From Achromobacter aloeverae (GTDB taxonomy: Bacteria; Pseudomonadota; Gammaproteobacteria; Burkholderiales; Burkholderiaceae_B): 64,000 nucleotides of DNA. The DNA lies in assembly GCF_004121055.1 (NCBI RefSeq), contig NZ_PYAL01000006.1:62001-126000 (forward strand), in the 5' to 3' direction. The notes below the pieces were generated by a model. That model did not search any database. It saw only the letters and a list, made by a program, of their open reading frames with translations, and was not told the origin of the DNA. The translations under genes were made by a program, and so were the position numbers. Below are positions 50,593-58,725 of the stretch, piece after piece (position 1 is the first letter of the stretch; every line of letters starts with the position of its first letter).

Positions 50593-51540
50593 ATGTCCAT
50601 CGCCGACGATCTTGCCGCCCGCACACCGCCGCTCGCAGCGTTGCGTGCCTTCGAGGCCGTCGCGCGCCTGGGCAGCCTCAGCCGGGCGGCGGCGGAATTG
50701 AATGTCACCAAGAGCGCCGTCAGCCACCAGTTGCGGGGCCTGGAAGCGGAACTGGGCGCGTCGCTCCTGCATCGCGGCGGCACCGTGCGCCGTGCCGAAC
50801 CCACCGAGGCGGGCGCCGCGCTGCTGGCATCCGTGCAGCAGGCCTTGACCCTGCTGCAGACCGCATGCCGCGACGTGCGTTTGCGTTCGCGTGGGCGCCG
50901 CCTTCAGCGCCTCAACCTCTCCGCCAACCCCTCGCTCGCCGCGTTGTGGCTGGCGCCGCGCATCGGCCGTTTCGCCGAACTGCATCCGGACATCGAGATC
51001 CAGGTGCACTTGCACGCCAGCCAGGAACCCGCCTGGCATGCGCAGGAAATCGACATGGCCCTGTTGCACGTGCAGCCCCGGGGGCCGCGCGATTCCCTGC
51101 CCGGCGACATCCTGCTGATGACCGAGACCGTGGTGCCGGTCTGCCATCCCGATCTGGTGCCGCCCTCGCGCCGCGACGACCCCAAGGTCTTCCTGGAGCA
51201 TCGCTGGCTGGAGGAACGCCACATCGACAGTCCGGAAACCGGCTGGGATACCTGGCGCGGCCGCCTGGGCTTGAGCGATGCGCGGGCCCATCCGCCGCTG
51301 GTGTTGAGCGGCATGGCGACCATCGTGTCGGCCGCCAGCGCCGGGGTCGGCATCGCGCTGGGCCGCGCGCCGTTGGTGGACGAGGCGCTGGAGAGTGGCC
51401 GGCTGGTCGCCTTGATGCCAGGCTTGCGTTTGCGCGGATCATGGGGATACGTGATGCGCGTGCGGCCCAATAGGCCTATCGACACGGCGCTCCCGGCGCT
51501 GGTGGACTTCCTGTTGCAGGAAGCTGAAGCCGGCCACTAA
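50593..51540 (+). CDS. LysR-type regulator, GcvA-like
   Basis: A 315-residue LysR-type regulator of the GcvA/AmpR subgroup (PPLAALRAFEAVARLGSLSRAA; recognition helix KSAVSHQLRGLEAELG). The effector domain holds NLSANPSLAALWLAPRIGRF, typical of this subgroup. No ribosome site is visible before the ATG because the operator occupies that position, so the mRNA may be leaderless or weakly translated. Divergent from the ABC exporter, its probable target. Confidence 0.9.
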   Translation: MSIADDLAARTPPLAALRAFEAVARLGSLSRAAAELNVTKSAVSHQLRGLEAELGASLLHRGGTVRRAEPTEAGAALLASVQQALTLLQTACRDVRLRSRGRRLQRLNLSANPSLAALWLAPRIGRFAELHPDIEIQVHLHASQEPAWHAQEIDMALLHVQPRGPRDSLPGDILLMTETVVPVCHPDLVPPSRRDDPKVFLEHRWLEERHIDSPETGWDTWRGRLGLSDARAHPPLVLSGMATIVSAASAGVGIALGRAPLVDEALESGRLVALMPGLRLRGSWGYVMRVRPNRPIDTALPALVDFLLQEAEAGH

Positions 51541-51569
51541 TGCCGTTGACGAAGGTTTGGCTTGGCCTG

Positions 51570-52454
51570 TTACCAGGTCGGAATGGTGAATGAACCATTT
51601 GGGTACTGGTTGCACATGAATTCTACGAACGCGCGAACTTTGGGACTTTGCAACCGGCGGGACGTGTGCAGAACCCAAAGTTCGACTTCGTCGCCGGCAA
51701 TGCCCCACGTCACCAGTTCACCCCTTTCCAGCAGTCCCCCGATGATGGACCGCGGCAGCATTGCCGCGCCGGCACCGGCAACAATGGCATCACGGACCAT
51801 CAGGAGCGAAGACAGGCGCAGAACAGGCTGCGGTTCGATCGTGAACTGACCATTGCGGACAGTCCAGACGTCGCCGTCGCGGTAGGTTGGCATGACGACG
51901 GCCGGAACCTTGAAGGGCTTATCGCCGCGCCCCTTGGGCATTCGCACCGATGGTGCGGCGGCAAGAACCAATCTGTCTTTAGCAAAACATCGGCCGACCA
52001 ATACGCTGTCCTTGCCCGGATCGATGCGGATGGCGACATCGAAATGCTCGTCAACGAGATTGACGAAGCGATCCTCGGCCACGGCCTCGATCTCCACCTC
52101 GGGATAGATTGCACGAAACTTGGCGGCAAGCAGGCCCAATGCTACTTGCGAAAACAGAATCGGAGCCGCAATACGCAGGCGTCCGCGCGGCGTCGAGAGA
52201 CCATCGCGTGCCGCGGCTACTGCGTCGACAAGCTCGTGCATCGGCCCCTCTGTCCTGGTTCGCAGCAGTTGACCGGCTTCCGTCAACTCCAGGCTGCGCG
52301 TGCCTCGCTCGATGAGCCGGATGCCGAGTGCGTCTTCGAGATCGGCAACACGACGCGACAGCGTTGCCTTGGATCGACCGCTAGCGCGGCTGGCTCTACC
52401 GAACCCGCCATGCGCGGCCACCAGTTGGAAGTCCTCAAGGGCATTGAGATCCAT
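51570..52454 (-). CDS. LysR-type regulator
   Basis: A 294-residue LysR-type regulator, start at MDLNALEDFQLVAAHGGF. The recognition helix contains SKATLSRRVADLEDALG. Effector domain of standard length with DVAIRIDPGKDS. Lower GC than its neighbours, as is the divergent MDR gene's promoter region. It is divergent from the MDR oxidoreductase gene; two related dyads in the gap are probable operators. This LysR/MDR pair is a common redox- or electrophile-responsive arrangement. Confidence 0.92.
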   Translation of the reverse strand: MDLNALEDFQLVAAHGGFGRASRASGRSKATLSRRVADLEDALGIRLIERGTRSLELTEAGQLLRTRTEGPMHELVDAVAAARDGLSTPRGRLRIAAPILFSQVALGLLAAKFRAIYPEVEIEAVAEDRFVNLVDEHFDVAIRIDPGKDSVLVGRCFAKDRLVLAAAPSVRMPKGRGDKPFKVPAVVMPTYRDGDVWTVRNGQFTIEPQPVLRLSSLLMVRDAIVAGAGAAMLPRSIIGGLLERGELVTWGIAGDEVELWVLHTSRRLQSPKVRAFVEFMCNQYPNGSFTIPTW

Positions 52455-52473
52455 GTATGTCTCATTTTTGATA

Positions 52474-52549
52474 CGACATGTCTATATTTTAGAGTCTTTG
52501 TTTTGAATATGAAACTCACTATTGTTCGGTTGTACGCGACTTGTCGTAC
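52474..52549. promoter_or_regulatory. Two related dyads in the LysR/MDR divergent promoter
   Basis: CGACATGTC (52474-52482) and CGACTTGTCG (52537-52546) share the pattern CGAC-N-TGTC or CGAC-TT-GTCG; the second is nested in the longer inverted repeat GTACG-N8-CGTAC (52532-52549). The centres are about 63 bases, six helical turns, apart, in an AT-rich gap. They are probable LysR binding sites. Confidence 0.55.
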
Positions 52550-52571
52550 CCAAACCTCAAAGGAGTTTCTT

Positions 52572-53507
52572 ATGAACAGCGTTCGTGCATTGGCACTTAC
52601 CGAATACGGCGGCCCGAGCGCCGTCAAGGTTTCCACAATCGACGCTCCGACGGCAGTTGCCGGCCAGGTGCTGGTCCGCGTCCACGCCGCCGGGGTCAAT
52701 GGACTGGATTGGAAGGTCCGCGAGGGCTACGTCCGCGACGCCTATCCGCTGCAACTGCCCACCGTCCTTGGGATCGAACTCGCCGGGGTCGTCGAAGCAG
52801 TAGGCCCGGATGTCACCAGGCTGCGCAAGGGCGACCGCGTGATGGGGCCGCTCGGCCGGCTGGGCGCTTACGCCGACTTGGTGGCGGTCAACGCCGCCTA
52901 TCTCTGCGTGATTCCCGATGCGCTGGACTTCGTGGCCGCGGCCGCGTTGCCGATCGCTTCGGTGGCTGCGTCGCAAAGCCTGACGCTGGCCGGTCCGATC
53001 CGCACCGGCCAGCGCATCCTGATCCACGGCGCTGCGGGCGGTCTGGGCAGCTTCGCAGTGCAGTACGCACGTCAGGCCGGTGCCGTGGTGTATGCCACCG
53101 CCCACAGCCAGCATATCGACTATGTCCGCAGCCTGGGCGCGGATCACCTCATCGCCTACGACAAGGAGCAATTCGAGGCCACGGCAAGCAACATCGACCT
53201 CGTCATCGACTACGTCGGCGGCGAAGTGTTGAATCGCTCGTGGCCCGTGCTCGCTGATGATGGCGTCATCGTCAGCACCGCGACGCCGGCCATCCTGGCG
53301 AGCACCCCTGCGGGACGCCGCGGCCTCTGGTTCGTGAACCAGCCAGATACGGCGCGGTTGCAAGCGATCGCCGACGACGTGGTGCACGGACGCTTGCAGT
53401 CCAACGTCGGTGCCGTCGTTCGCTTCGACGAACTGCCGGCGGCGATCGAACGCAATCGCACCCAGCCGCAGGTTGGCAAGACGGTCGTGAATTTCATCGC
53501 GTCCTGA
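52572..53507 (+). CDS. NADP-dependent MDR oxidoreductase (quinone-oxidoreductase-like)
   Basis: A 311-residue medium-chain dehydrogenase/reductase without zinc ligands. RVHAAGVNGLDWKVREG near 37-53, GIELAGVV, and nucleotide loop IHGAAGGLGSFAVQ near 153-166. AAAGGAG precedes the ATG. Likely reduces quinones or enals. The frame continues upstream through the antisense of the LysR gene, which is not coding. The next bases downstream hold remnants of other genes. Confidence 0.9.
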   Translation: MNSVRALALTEYGGPSAVKVSTIDAPTAVAGQVLVRVHAAGVNGLDWKVREGYVRDAYPLQLPTVLGIELAGVVEAVGPDVTRLRKGDRVMGPLGRLGAYADLVAVNAAYLCVIPDALDFVAAAALPIASVAASQSLTLAGPIRTGQRILIHGAAGGLGSFAVQYARQAGAVVYATAHSQHIDYVRSLGADHLIAYDKEQFEATASNIDLVIDYVGGEVLNRSWPVLADDGVIVSTATPAILASTPAGRRGLWFVNQPDTARLQAIADDVVHGRLQSNVGAVVRFDELPAAIERNRTQPQVGKTVVNFIAS

Positions 53508-53542
53508 ATTTTCCAGAGAAATAAATCAAGCCAGGAGTCATC

Positions 53543-53650
53543 ATGACCATTCTCATTACCGGTGCGACTGGCACTGTCGGCGGCCAGGTCATCGAACAGC
53601 TCACCAAGCGCGGCGCCAATGTTCGCGCGCTCGTTCGCGATCTATCGTGA
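53543..53650 (+). pseudogene. 5' fragment of an NmrA-like NAD(P)-binding gene
   Basis: Starts with a good AGGAG ribosome site and ATG and encodes 35 residues, TILITGATGTVGGQVIEQL then TKRGANVRALVRDLS, the complete first beta-alpha-beta unit of an NmrA/NAD(P)H-azoreductase-like protein (normally about 280 residues), and then stops. The rest of the gene is missing. It follows the MDR gene by 35 bases, so the ancestral operon probably had both. Confidence 0.8.
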
Positions 53651-53717
53651 TTTCGCCCGCGAAAGATCGGGGCCGAGCCAGTAATCCTTGGATAGCCGGG
53701 ACGCAGAGGGCCTGACA

Positions 53718-53871
53718 ATGGAACCACGGCATCTCCGCTGTTTCCTCGCGGCCGCACCGGGACCGACCGACACCGCCATGATCGCGGCGGCGTCCGACGA
53801 AGTGCGCGAGACGCTGGCGAAGCGGATCCCGCTCGGCAGGATGGGGCGTGCCGACGAAGTGGCATGTGGCG
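53718..53871 (+). pseudogene. Chimeric scrap: LysR start joined to SDR tail
   Basis: One frame reads MEPRHLRCFLAAA, the start of a LysR regulator, directly joined to PGPTDTAMI and then VRETLAKRIPLGRMGRADEVA, the near-C-terminal part of a short-chain dehydrogenase. After about residue 51 the sequence loses any family likeness. Both are fragments, and the join has no functional protein parallel. The remaining bases up to 54040 hold only an AT-rich stretch (TTGCTTATAAGG) that may be the promoter of the HPP gene. Confidence 0.65.
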
Positions 53872-54040
53872 TGGGCAACGTTCCCATGCCCGGCCTCGGC
53901 CCGCAGCCCCGGTTTGGCCACGGACCGGACGGGGTTATTTGCTTATAAGGAACTAATGCAGAATAATCCGGCGGCCCCTTTTTTGGGCCGAACTGTGACG
54001 GCAGGCGATTTCTTCCCCTTGCACGGCAGTTCATGACACC

Positions 54041-55153
54041 ATGAATCCGCTGCTCCATTCTTCTTCCAAGACGCCGCCAGCCGGACGGCTGCGTTTCTTC
54101 CGGCCCATGCTTGCGGGCGCGACCGCGCGGGAACGCATCATTGCCTGTATCGGCGCGCTGGCCTGCATCGGCCTGACCGGCCTGATCTGCGCCGTGATGC
54201 TGGGCAACGGTCCGCAACTGCCCTTGCTGGTCGCTCCCATGGGCGCATCGGCGGTCCTGTTGTTCGCGGTGCCCTCCAGTCCGCTGGCCCAGCCCTGGTC
54301 CATCATCGGTGGCAATACGCTGTCCGCCTTCGCCGGCTATATCATCGGGCAGGTCGTGCCCAATCCCATCATGGCCGCCGGCGCCGCGGTGGCTTTCGCC
54401 ATCGGCGCCATGTCGATCGCGCGTTGCCTGCATCCGCCAGGCGGCGCCGCCGCGCTGACCGTGGCGCTGGGCGGCCCCGCCGTCGCCAAGTGGGGCGCGC
54501 TGTTCCCGTTGGTGCCGGTAGGCCTGAATTCCTGCATGCTGGTGCTGCTGGGCATCTTCTTCCACAAGCTGACGCGCCGGGCCTATCCGCACAAGCCGGC
54601 GCCCGCCGTCAATCCGCACGGCACTACCGATCCCTCGCCCGCCGACCGGGTCGGACCGCGCCAGGAGGACGTCGAGGCCGCGCTCGCCAAGCTGGGAACC
54701 ACCTTCGACATCGATCCCGATGACCTGCAGCAGCTGCTGCATGAAATCGAAGTGCAGGCGCTGGTGCGTACGCATGCCGACCTGCGCTGCGCCGACATCA
54801 TGTCGCGCGACATCATTTCCGCCCGACCGGACACCACGCCCGCGCAGGCGCAGGAGCTGTTGCTGCGCCACGATATCCGTACGCTGCCGGTGCTGGACGA
54901 GCATGGCCACCTGCTAGGCACGGTCGGATTGCGCGACCTGCTTCGCCCCGCCGCGACGGTGGCGGACATCCTGGCGTCCGCGCGGACGACGAGCGCCGAC
55001 CAGCCGGCCGCCGCGCTGCTGCCGGTGCTCACCGACGGTCGCACGCACGCGGTCATCGTCACCGACGCCGCCGGCCGCGTGGCCGGCATCATTTCCCAGA
55101 CCGACCTGCTCGGTACCCTGGGCCGCGCGCCCTTCGCCGGCATGGCCGCCTGA
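54041..55153 (+). CDS. HPP-family membrane protein with CBS domains
   Basis: A 370-residue protein with an N-terminal HPP membrane domain (about four helices between residues 33 and 175, signature HPPGGA at 131-136) and two C-terminal CBS domains (about 250-365; MSRDIISARPDTTPAQAQELL and RTLPVLDEHGHLLGTVGL). HPP proteins have been linked to nitrite transport in chloroplasts and cyanobacteria; the CBS pair probably senses adenine nucleotides. Ribosome site is weak. Downstream gene is convergent. Transported substrate here is unproven. Confidence 0.9.
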   Translation: MNPLLHSSSKTPPAGRLRFFRPMLAGATARERIIACIGALACIGLTGLICAVMLGNGPQLPLLVAPMGASAVLLFAVPSSPLAQPWSIIGGNTLSAFAGYIIGQVVPNPIMAAGAAVAFAIGAMSIARCLHPPGGAAALTVALGGPAVAKWGALFPLVPVGLNSCMLVLLGIFFHKLTRRAYPHKPAPAVNPHGTTDPSPADRVGPRQEDVEAALAKLGTTFDIDPDDLQQLLHEIEVQALVRTHADLRCADIMSRDIISARPDTTPAQAQELLLRHDIRTLPVLDEHGHLLGTVGLRDLLRPAATVADILASARTTSADQPAAALLPVLTDGRTHAVIVTDAAGRVAGIISQTDLLGTLGRAPFAGMAA

Positions 55154-55198
55154 CACGCGGGGCGCCATGGCGGGCGCGGCCCGGCCAGGCGCGCCTCG

Positions 55199-56092
55199 CT
55201 ATGGCCCCTGGACTTCCGCCTTCTCCAGCAGGAACGCGATGCATGTGCGCACCGCGCGCGTCTGGTGGCGGTTGGACAGGTAGAGCAAGTACATGTGCGT
55301 ACCGAAGATGCTGAGCCGGTATTCCTCCAGCGTGCTCAGTATTTCGCCCGTGGCCAGCTTGTCCTGCACCACGTAGTCCGGCACCAGCCCCACGCCCAGG
55401 CCCGCCAGGATGCTTTGCCTCAGGAAGGGGAAGTGCTCCGAAACGAGCGTGGGTTCGAGCATGAGCATGTGGCGCTCGCCATCCCGGTAGGCGGACAAGC
55501 GCAACTGCTTGCCCATTACGCTGGACGTGATCAGCGGCGAATCGCGCAGCGCTTCCAGCGTGTGCGGCAGGCCGTGCGCCCGCACGTACTCGCGCGAGGC
55601 GCACGCCACGTAGTGGACGTCGCCCAAGTGGCGCGCGACCAGCGACGGCGGCGGTTCGGGCAGGATGCGGATGGCGATGTCCACGTCATCGCGCAGATTG
55701 TCGGCGCGATTCTCGAACAGCACGTCCAGGACGATGCCGGGATAGAGGCGCTTGAACTCGATCAACCAGTCGCTCACCACCAGTTGTCCATAGCCGCTGG
55801 GCACGCTGATGCCGATGCGGCCCACCAGCCCCTGGCTGAGATTGGCGATGGTCTCTTGCGCGGCCCGCATTTCGTTGCGGATGGACAGTCCGTGCTGATA
55901 AAGGCGCGCGCCTACCTCCGTGGGTTCCACCCGCCGCGTCGTGCGATGCAGCAACTGCACGCCGGCGGCCTTTTCGAGCTGCGCCAGGTGGTAGCTGACA
56001 TTGGCCCGCGTCACCTTCAGCTTGCGCGCGGCTTGGCTGAGGTTGCCGCTGTCGATGATCTCGACAAGCATGGTCAGCGAGGCGAGATCCAT
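55199..56092 (-). CDS. LysR-type regulator
   Basis: A 297-residue LysR-type regulator, start MDLASLTMLVEIIDSGNLSQ; recognition helix in RANVSYHLAQLEKAAG. Effector domain of normal length with DVDIAIRILPEPPPSL. Divergent from the acyl-CoA dehydrogenase operon, its probable target; a small dyad lies in between. Confidence 0.92.
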   Translation of the reverse strand: MDLASLTMLVEIIDSGNLSQAARKLKVTRANVSYHLAQLEKAAGVQLLHRTTRRVEPTEVGARLYQHGLSIRNEMRAAQETIANLSQGLVGRIGISVPSGYGQLVVSDWLIEFKRLYPGIVLDVLFENRADNLRDDVDIAIRILPEPPPSLVARHLGDVHYVACASREYVRAHGLPHTLEALRDSPLITSSVMGKQLRLSAYRDGERHMLMLEPTLVSEHFPFLRQSILAGLGVGLVPDYVVQDKLATGEILSTLEEYRLSIFGTHMYLLYLSNRHQTRAVRTCIAFLLEKAEVQGP

Positions 56093-56110
56093 GGCTCGGT
56101 GTCAAATAAA

Positions 56111-56128
56111 ATTGAACGGATTGTCAAT
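56111..56128. promoter_or_regulatory. Dyad ATTGA-N8-TCAAT, probable LysR operator
   Basis: Perfect five-base arms, 18 bases in total, 19 bases before the LysR start codon in the AT-rich left part of the divergent promoter region of the acyl-CoA operon. Confidence 0.45.
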
Positions 56129-56238
56129 GTCTTGCTGGATTGTAAAGGGATTTTGTCGATGCCAGAATCCTGGGCTTCCACGTGGCACCAGGGGCGCAAC
56201 CGGTTCCCGCCGCGCTGGAATGTCTGGAGGACGGATGG

Positions 56239-57447
56239 ATGGATCTGCAATTCACGCCCGAAGAGCTGGCTTTTCGCGATGAGGTGCGCGGCTTCCTGAA
56301 GGACCAGCTGCCCGAGTCGCTGGCGTACAAGGTGAAGAACAATCTGCACCTGTCCAAGGAGGACATGGAGGACTGGCAGGCGCGCGTCAACGAACGCGGC
56401 TGGCTGGCCAGCCACTGGCCCAGGGAGTATGGCGGCACCGGGTGGAGCGTGTTCGAGAAATTCATTTTCGAGACGGAGTGCGCCATCGCCGGCGCGCCGC
56501 GCCTGCTTTCCTTCGGCCTGACCATGCTGGGGCCGGTGTTGATCAGGTACGGCAGCGAAGCGCAGCGGCGGCATTGGCTGCCGCGCATCCTCAATGGCGC
56601 CGATTGGTGGTGCCAGGGCTATTCGGAGCCGGGCGCGGGGTCCGACCTTGCTTCGCTCAAGACGTCCGCGTTGCGGGTCGCCGATCCCGCGGGCGACTAT
56701 TACCTGGTGAATGGCCAGAAGACCTGGACCACCCTGGGACAGCACGCCAACATGATTTTCTGCCTGGTGCGCACCGACAAGGACGCGAAGGCCCAGCAAG
56801 GCATCAGCTTCCTGCTCATCGACATGAAGACGCCCGGCATCGAGGTGCGTCCCATCGTCACGCTGGACGGCGGGCGCGAGGTCAACGAGGTGTTCTTCAC
56901 CAATGTGAAGGTGCCGGTGGGTAACCTGGTCGGCGAGGAGAACAAGGGCTGGACTTGCGCCAAGTACCTGCTGACCTACGAGCGCACCAATATCGCGGGC
57001 GTGGGCTTTTCCATGGCCCTGCTGGAAAAGCTCAAGACCGCGGCGGGACGCCTGCGCTACCAGGGCCAGCCCCTGCTGCGCGACCCGCTTTTCGCGGCCC
57101 GGGTGGCACGGGTCGAGATCGACCTGGAGAACATGAAGACCACCAATCTGCGCGTGCTGGCCGCGGTGGCCGGCGGCGGCGCGCCCGGCGCGGAAAGCTC
57201 CATGCTGAAGATCAAGGGCACGGTGATACGCCAGGAACTGCTGTCGCTGATCCGCCGCGCGATGGGGCCCTACGCCGCACCGTATATCGAATCGGCGCTG
57301 CGCTACGGCCATGAGGACCCGCCGGTCGGTCCGCCCGAGGCGCAGTCGGCCGCGGCGGCCTATTTCAACTACCGCAAGCTGTCCATCTACGGCGGCTCCA
57401 ACGAAATCCAGAAGAACATCATCTCCAAGATGATCCTGGGCCTGTAA
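56239..57447 (+). CDS. Acyl-CoA dehydrogenase, large-subunit type
   Basis: A 402-residue flavoprotein of the acyl-CoA dehydrogenase family. MDLQFTPEELAFRDEVRGFL start, WCQGYSEPGAGSDLASL near 131-147 (FAD site), GGSNEIQKNIISKMIL at the C-terminus. GGAGG eight bases before the ATG. In this position it is followed 32 bases later by a second, shorter-active-site dehydrogenase; such pairs form heterotetramers (PimC/PimD-like, or steroid side-chain types). The usual catalytic Glu position near 247 reads in the region LTYERTNIAG. Oxidises an acyl-CoA made by the CoA-transferase downstream. Confidence 0.93.
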   Translation: MDLQFTPEELAFRDEVRGFLKDQLPESLAYKVKNNLHLSKEDMEDWQARVNERGWLASHWPREYGGTGWSVFEKFIFETECAIAGAPRLLSFGLTMLGPVLIRYGSEAQRRHWLPRILNGADWWCQGYSEPGAGSDLASLKTSALRVADPAGDYYLVNGQKTWTTLGQHANMIFCLVRTDKDAKAQQGISFLLIDMKTPGIEVRPIVTLDGGREVNEVFFTNVKVPVGNLVGEENKGWTCAKYLLTYERTNIAGVGFSMALLEKLKTAAGRLRYQGQPLLRDPLFAARVARVEIDLENMKTTNLRVLAAVAGGGAPGAESSMLKIKGTVIRQELLSLIRRAMGPYAAPYIESALRYGHEDPPVGPPEAQSAAAAYFNYRKLSIYGGSNEIQKNIISKMILGL

Positions 57448-57479
57448 GACGCAGAGACACCGAGACACCGGGTGGCGAT

Positions 57480-58652
57480 ATGAATCTGGAACATACCGAA
57501 GACCGCCGCATGCTGGCGGACACGCTCAACCGCTTCATCTCGGAGCGGTACGGCATCGAGACGCGCAACAGGATCGCCTATGGCGAGGAAGGGCACAGCC
57601 CCGCCCTGTACGCGCGGTTTGCCGAGCTGGGCGCCATCGCCGCGCTTTTCCCGGAAGAGGCGGGCGGCCTGGGCGGCCGTGGCCACGACATCGGCGTGGT
57701 GTTCGAATGCCTGGGCCGGGGCCTGGTGGCCGAGCCGCTGCTGGGCGCGCTGGTGGTCGGCCAGGCGCTGCTCCATGCCGGCAGTCCGGCGCAACGGGGG
57801 CGGCTGGACGACATCATGGGCGGCGGCTGCCTTGCCGCGCTGGCCCACGACGAACCGGGCAGCCATTACGAACTGGAGAACGTCGCCGTCACGGCGCGCC
57901 GGGACGGCGAAAGCTGGGTGATAGACGGCGTCAAGGGCGTGGTGGGCTTTGGCGACAAGGCCGACCTGCTGCTGGTGTCGGCGCGCACCGCGGGCCACCC
58001 GGGGGACACGGCCGGCATCAGCCTTTTCCTGGTTCCGGGCGACGCGGCGGGCCTGGCCACGCGCGGCTACAGGCGCTTCGAGGGTGGCCGCGCGGCGGAG
58101 CTGGCGTTCAACGGCGTGCGCGTGGGCGACGACGCTTTGCTGGGGCGCGCGGGCGCCGGCTTTGACGTGCTGGAGCGCGTCAGCGGCTATGGCATCCTGG
58201 CGCTGTGCGCGGAAGCGCTGGGCGCCATGGACGTGGCGAAGGAACAGACGCTGGCCTACCTGCGCATCCGCAAGCAGTTCGGCGTGCCCATCGGCAGCTT
58301 CCAGGCCTTGCAGCATCGCATGGCCGACCTGCTGCTGGAAGTGGAGCAGGCGCGCTCGGCCGTCATCAATGCCGCGGCCGCGATCGATTCGGACGATCGC
58401 GTGGCGCGCGAGCGCGTGTTGTCGGCGGCCAAGTACAGTACCGGATACATCGGCACGCTGGTGGCGCAGGAAAGCATCCAGCTGCATGGCGGCATCGGCA
58501 TGACCTGGGAACTGCCCCTGGCCCACTACGCCAAGCGGCTGGTCATGATCGACCACCAGTTCGGCGACGAGGATCATCACCTGGCCCGCTACGTGGCGCT
58601 TGCGAGGGAGGACGCGGCGGCGTCCGCAGGGAGCGTGGCCTTGCGGGCATAG
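57480..58652 (+). CDS. Acyl-CoA dehydrogenase, small-subunit type
   Basis: A 390-residue acyl-CoA dehydrogenase homologue. MNLEHTEDRRMLADTLNRFI start, AHDEPGSHYELENV as a degenerate FAD loop, QLHGGIGMTWELPLAHYAKR near the C-terminus with the FAD adenine contact. The poor conservation of the middle domain relative to the preceding gene supports the partner role in a heteromeric enzyme rather than an independent dehydrogenase. Confidence 0.92.
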   Translation: MNLEHTEDRRMLADTLNRFISERYGIETRNRIAYGEEGHSPALYARFAELGAIAALFPEEAGGLGGRGHDIGVVFECLGRGLVAEPLLGALVVGQALLHAGSPAQRGRLDDIMGGGCLAALAHDEPGSHYELENVAVTARRDGESWVIDGVKGVVGFGDKADLLLVSARTAGHPGDTAGISLFLVPGDAAGLATRGYRRFEGGRAAELAFNGVRVGDDALLGRAGAGFDVLERVSGYGILALCAEALGAMDVAKEQTLAYLRIRKQFGVPIGSFQALQHRMADLLLEVEQARSAVINAAAAIDSDDRVARERVLSAAKYSTGYIGTLVAQESIQLHGGIGMTWELPLAHYAKRLVMIDHQFGDEDHHLARYVALAREDAAASAGSVALRA

Positions 58653-58725
58653 GGACCGTCAGGCGATACGGCGTCGCGCGGCGGCCGCCATCGCCGTCGC
58701 GACCACGAATAAGGAGGAGACGAAG

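Noticed and set aside
53688-53948. The LysR/SDR chimeric frame as a functional 86-residue gene
   Set aside because: Both parts are fragments lacking a complete domain, with no ribosome site; I report it as a remnant instead.
53642-54910. A 422-codon minus-strand frame opposite the HPP gene
   Set aside because: Antisense shadow; the HPP and CBS motifs lie on the plus strand.
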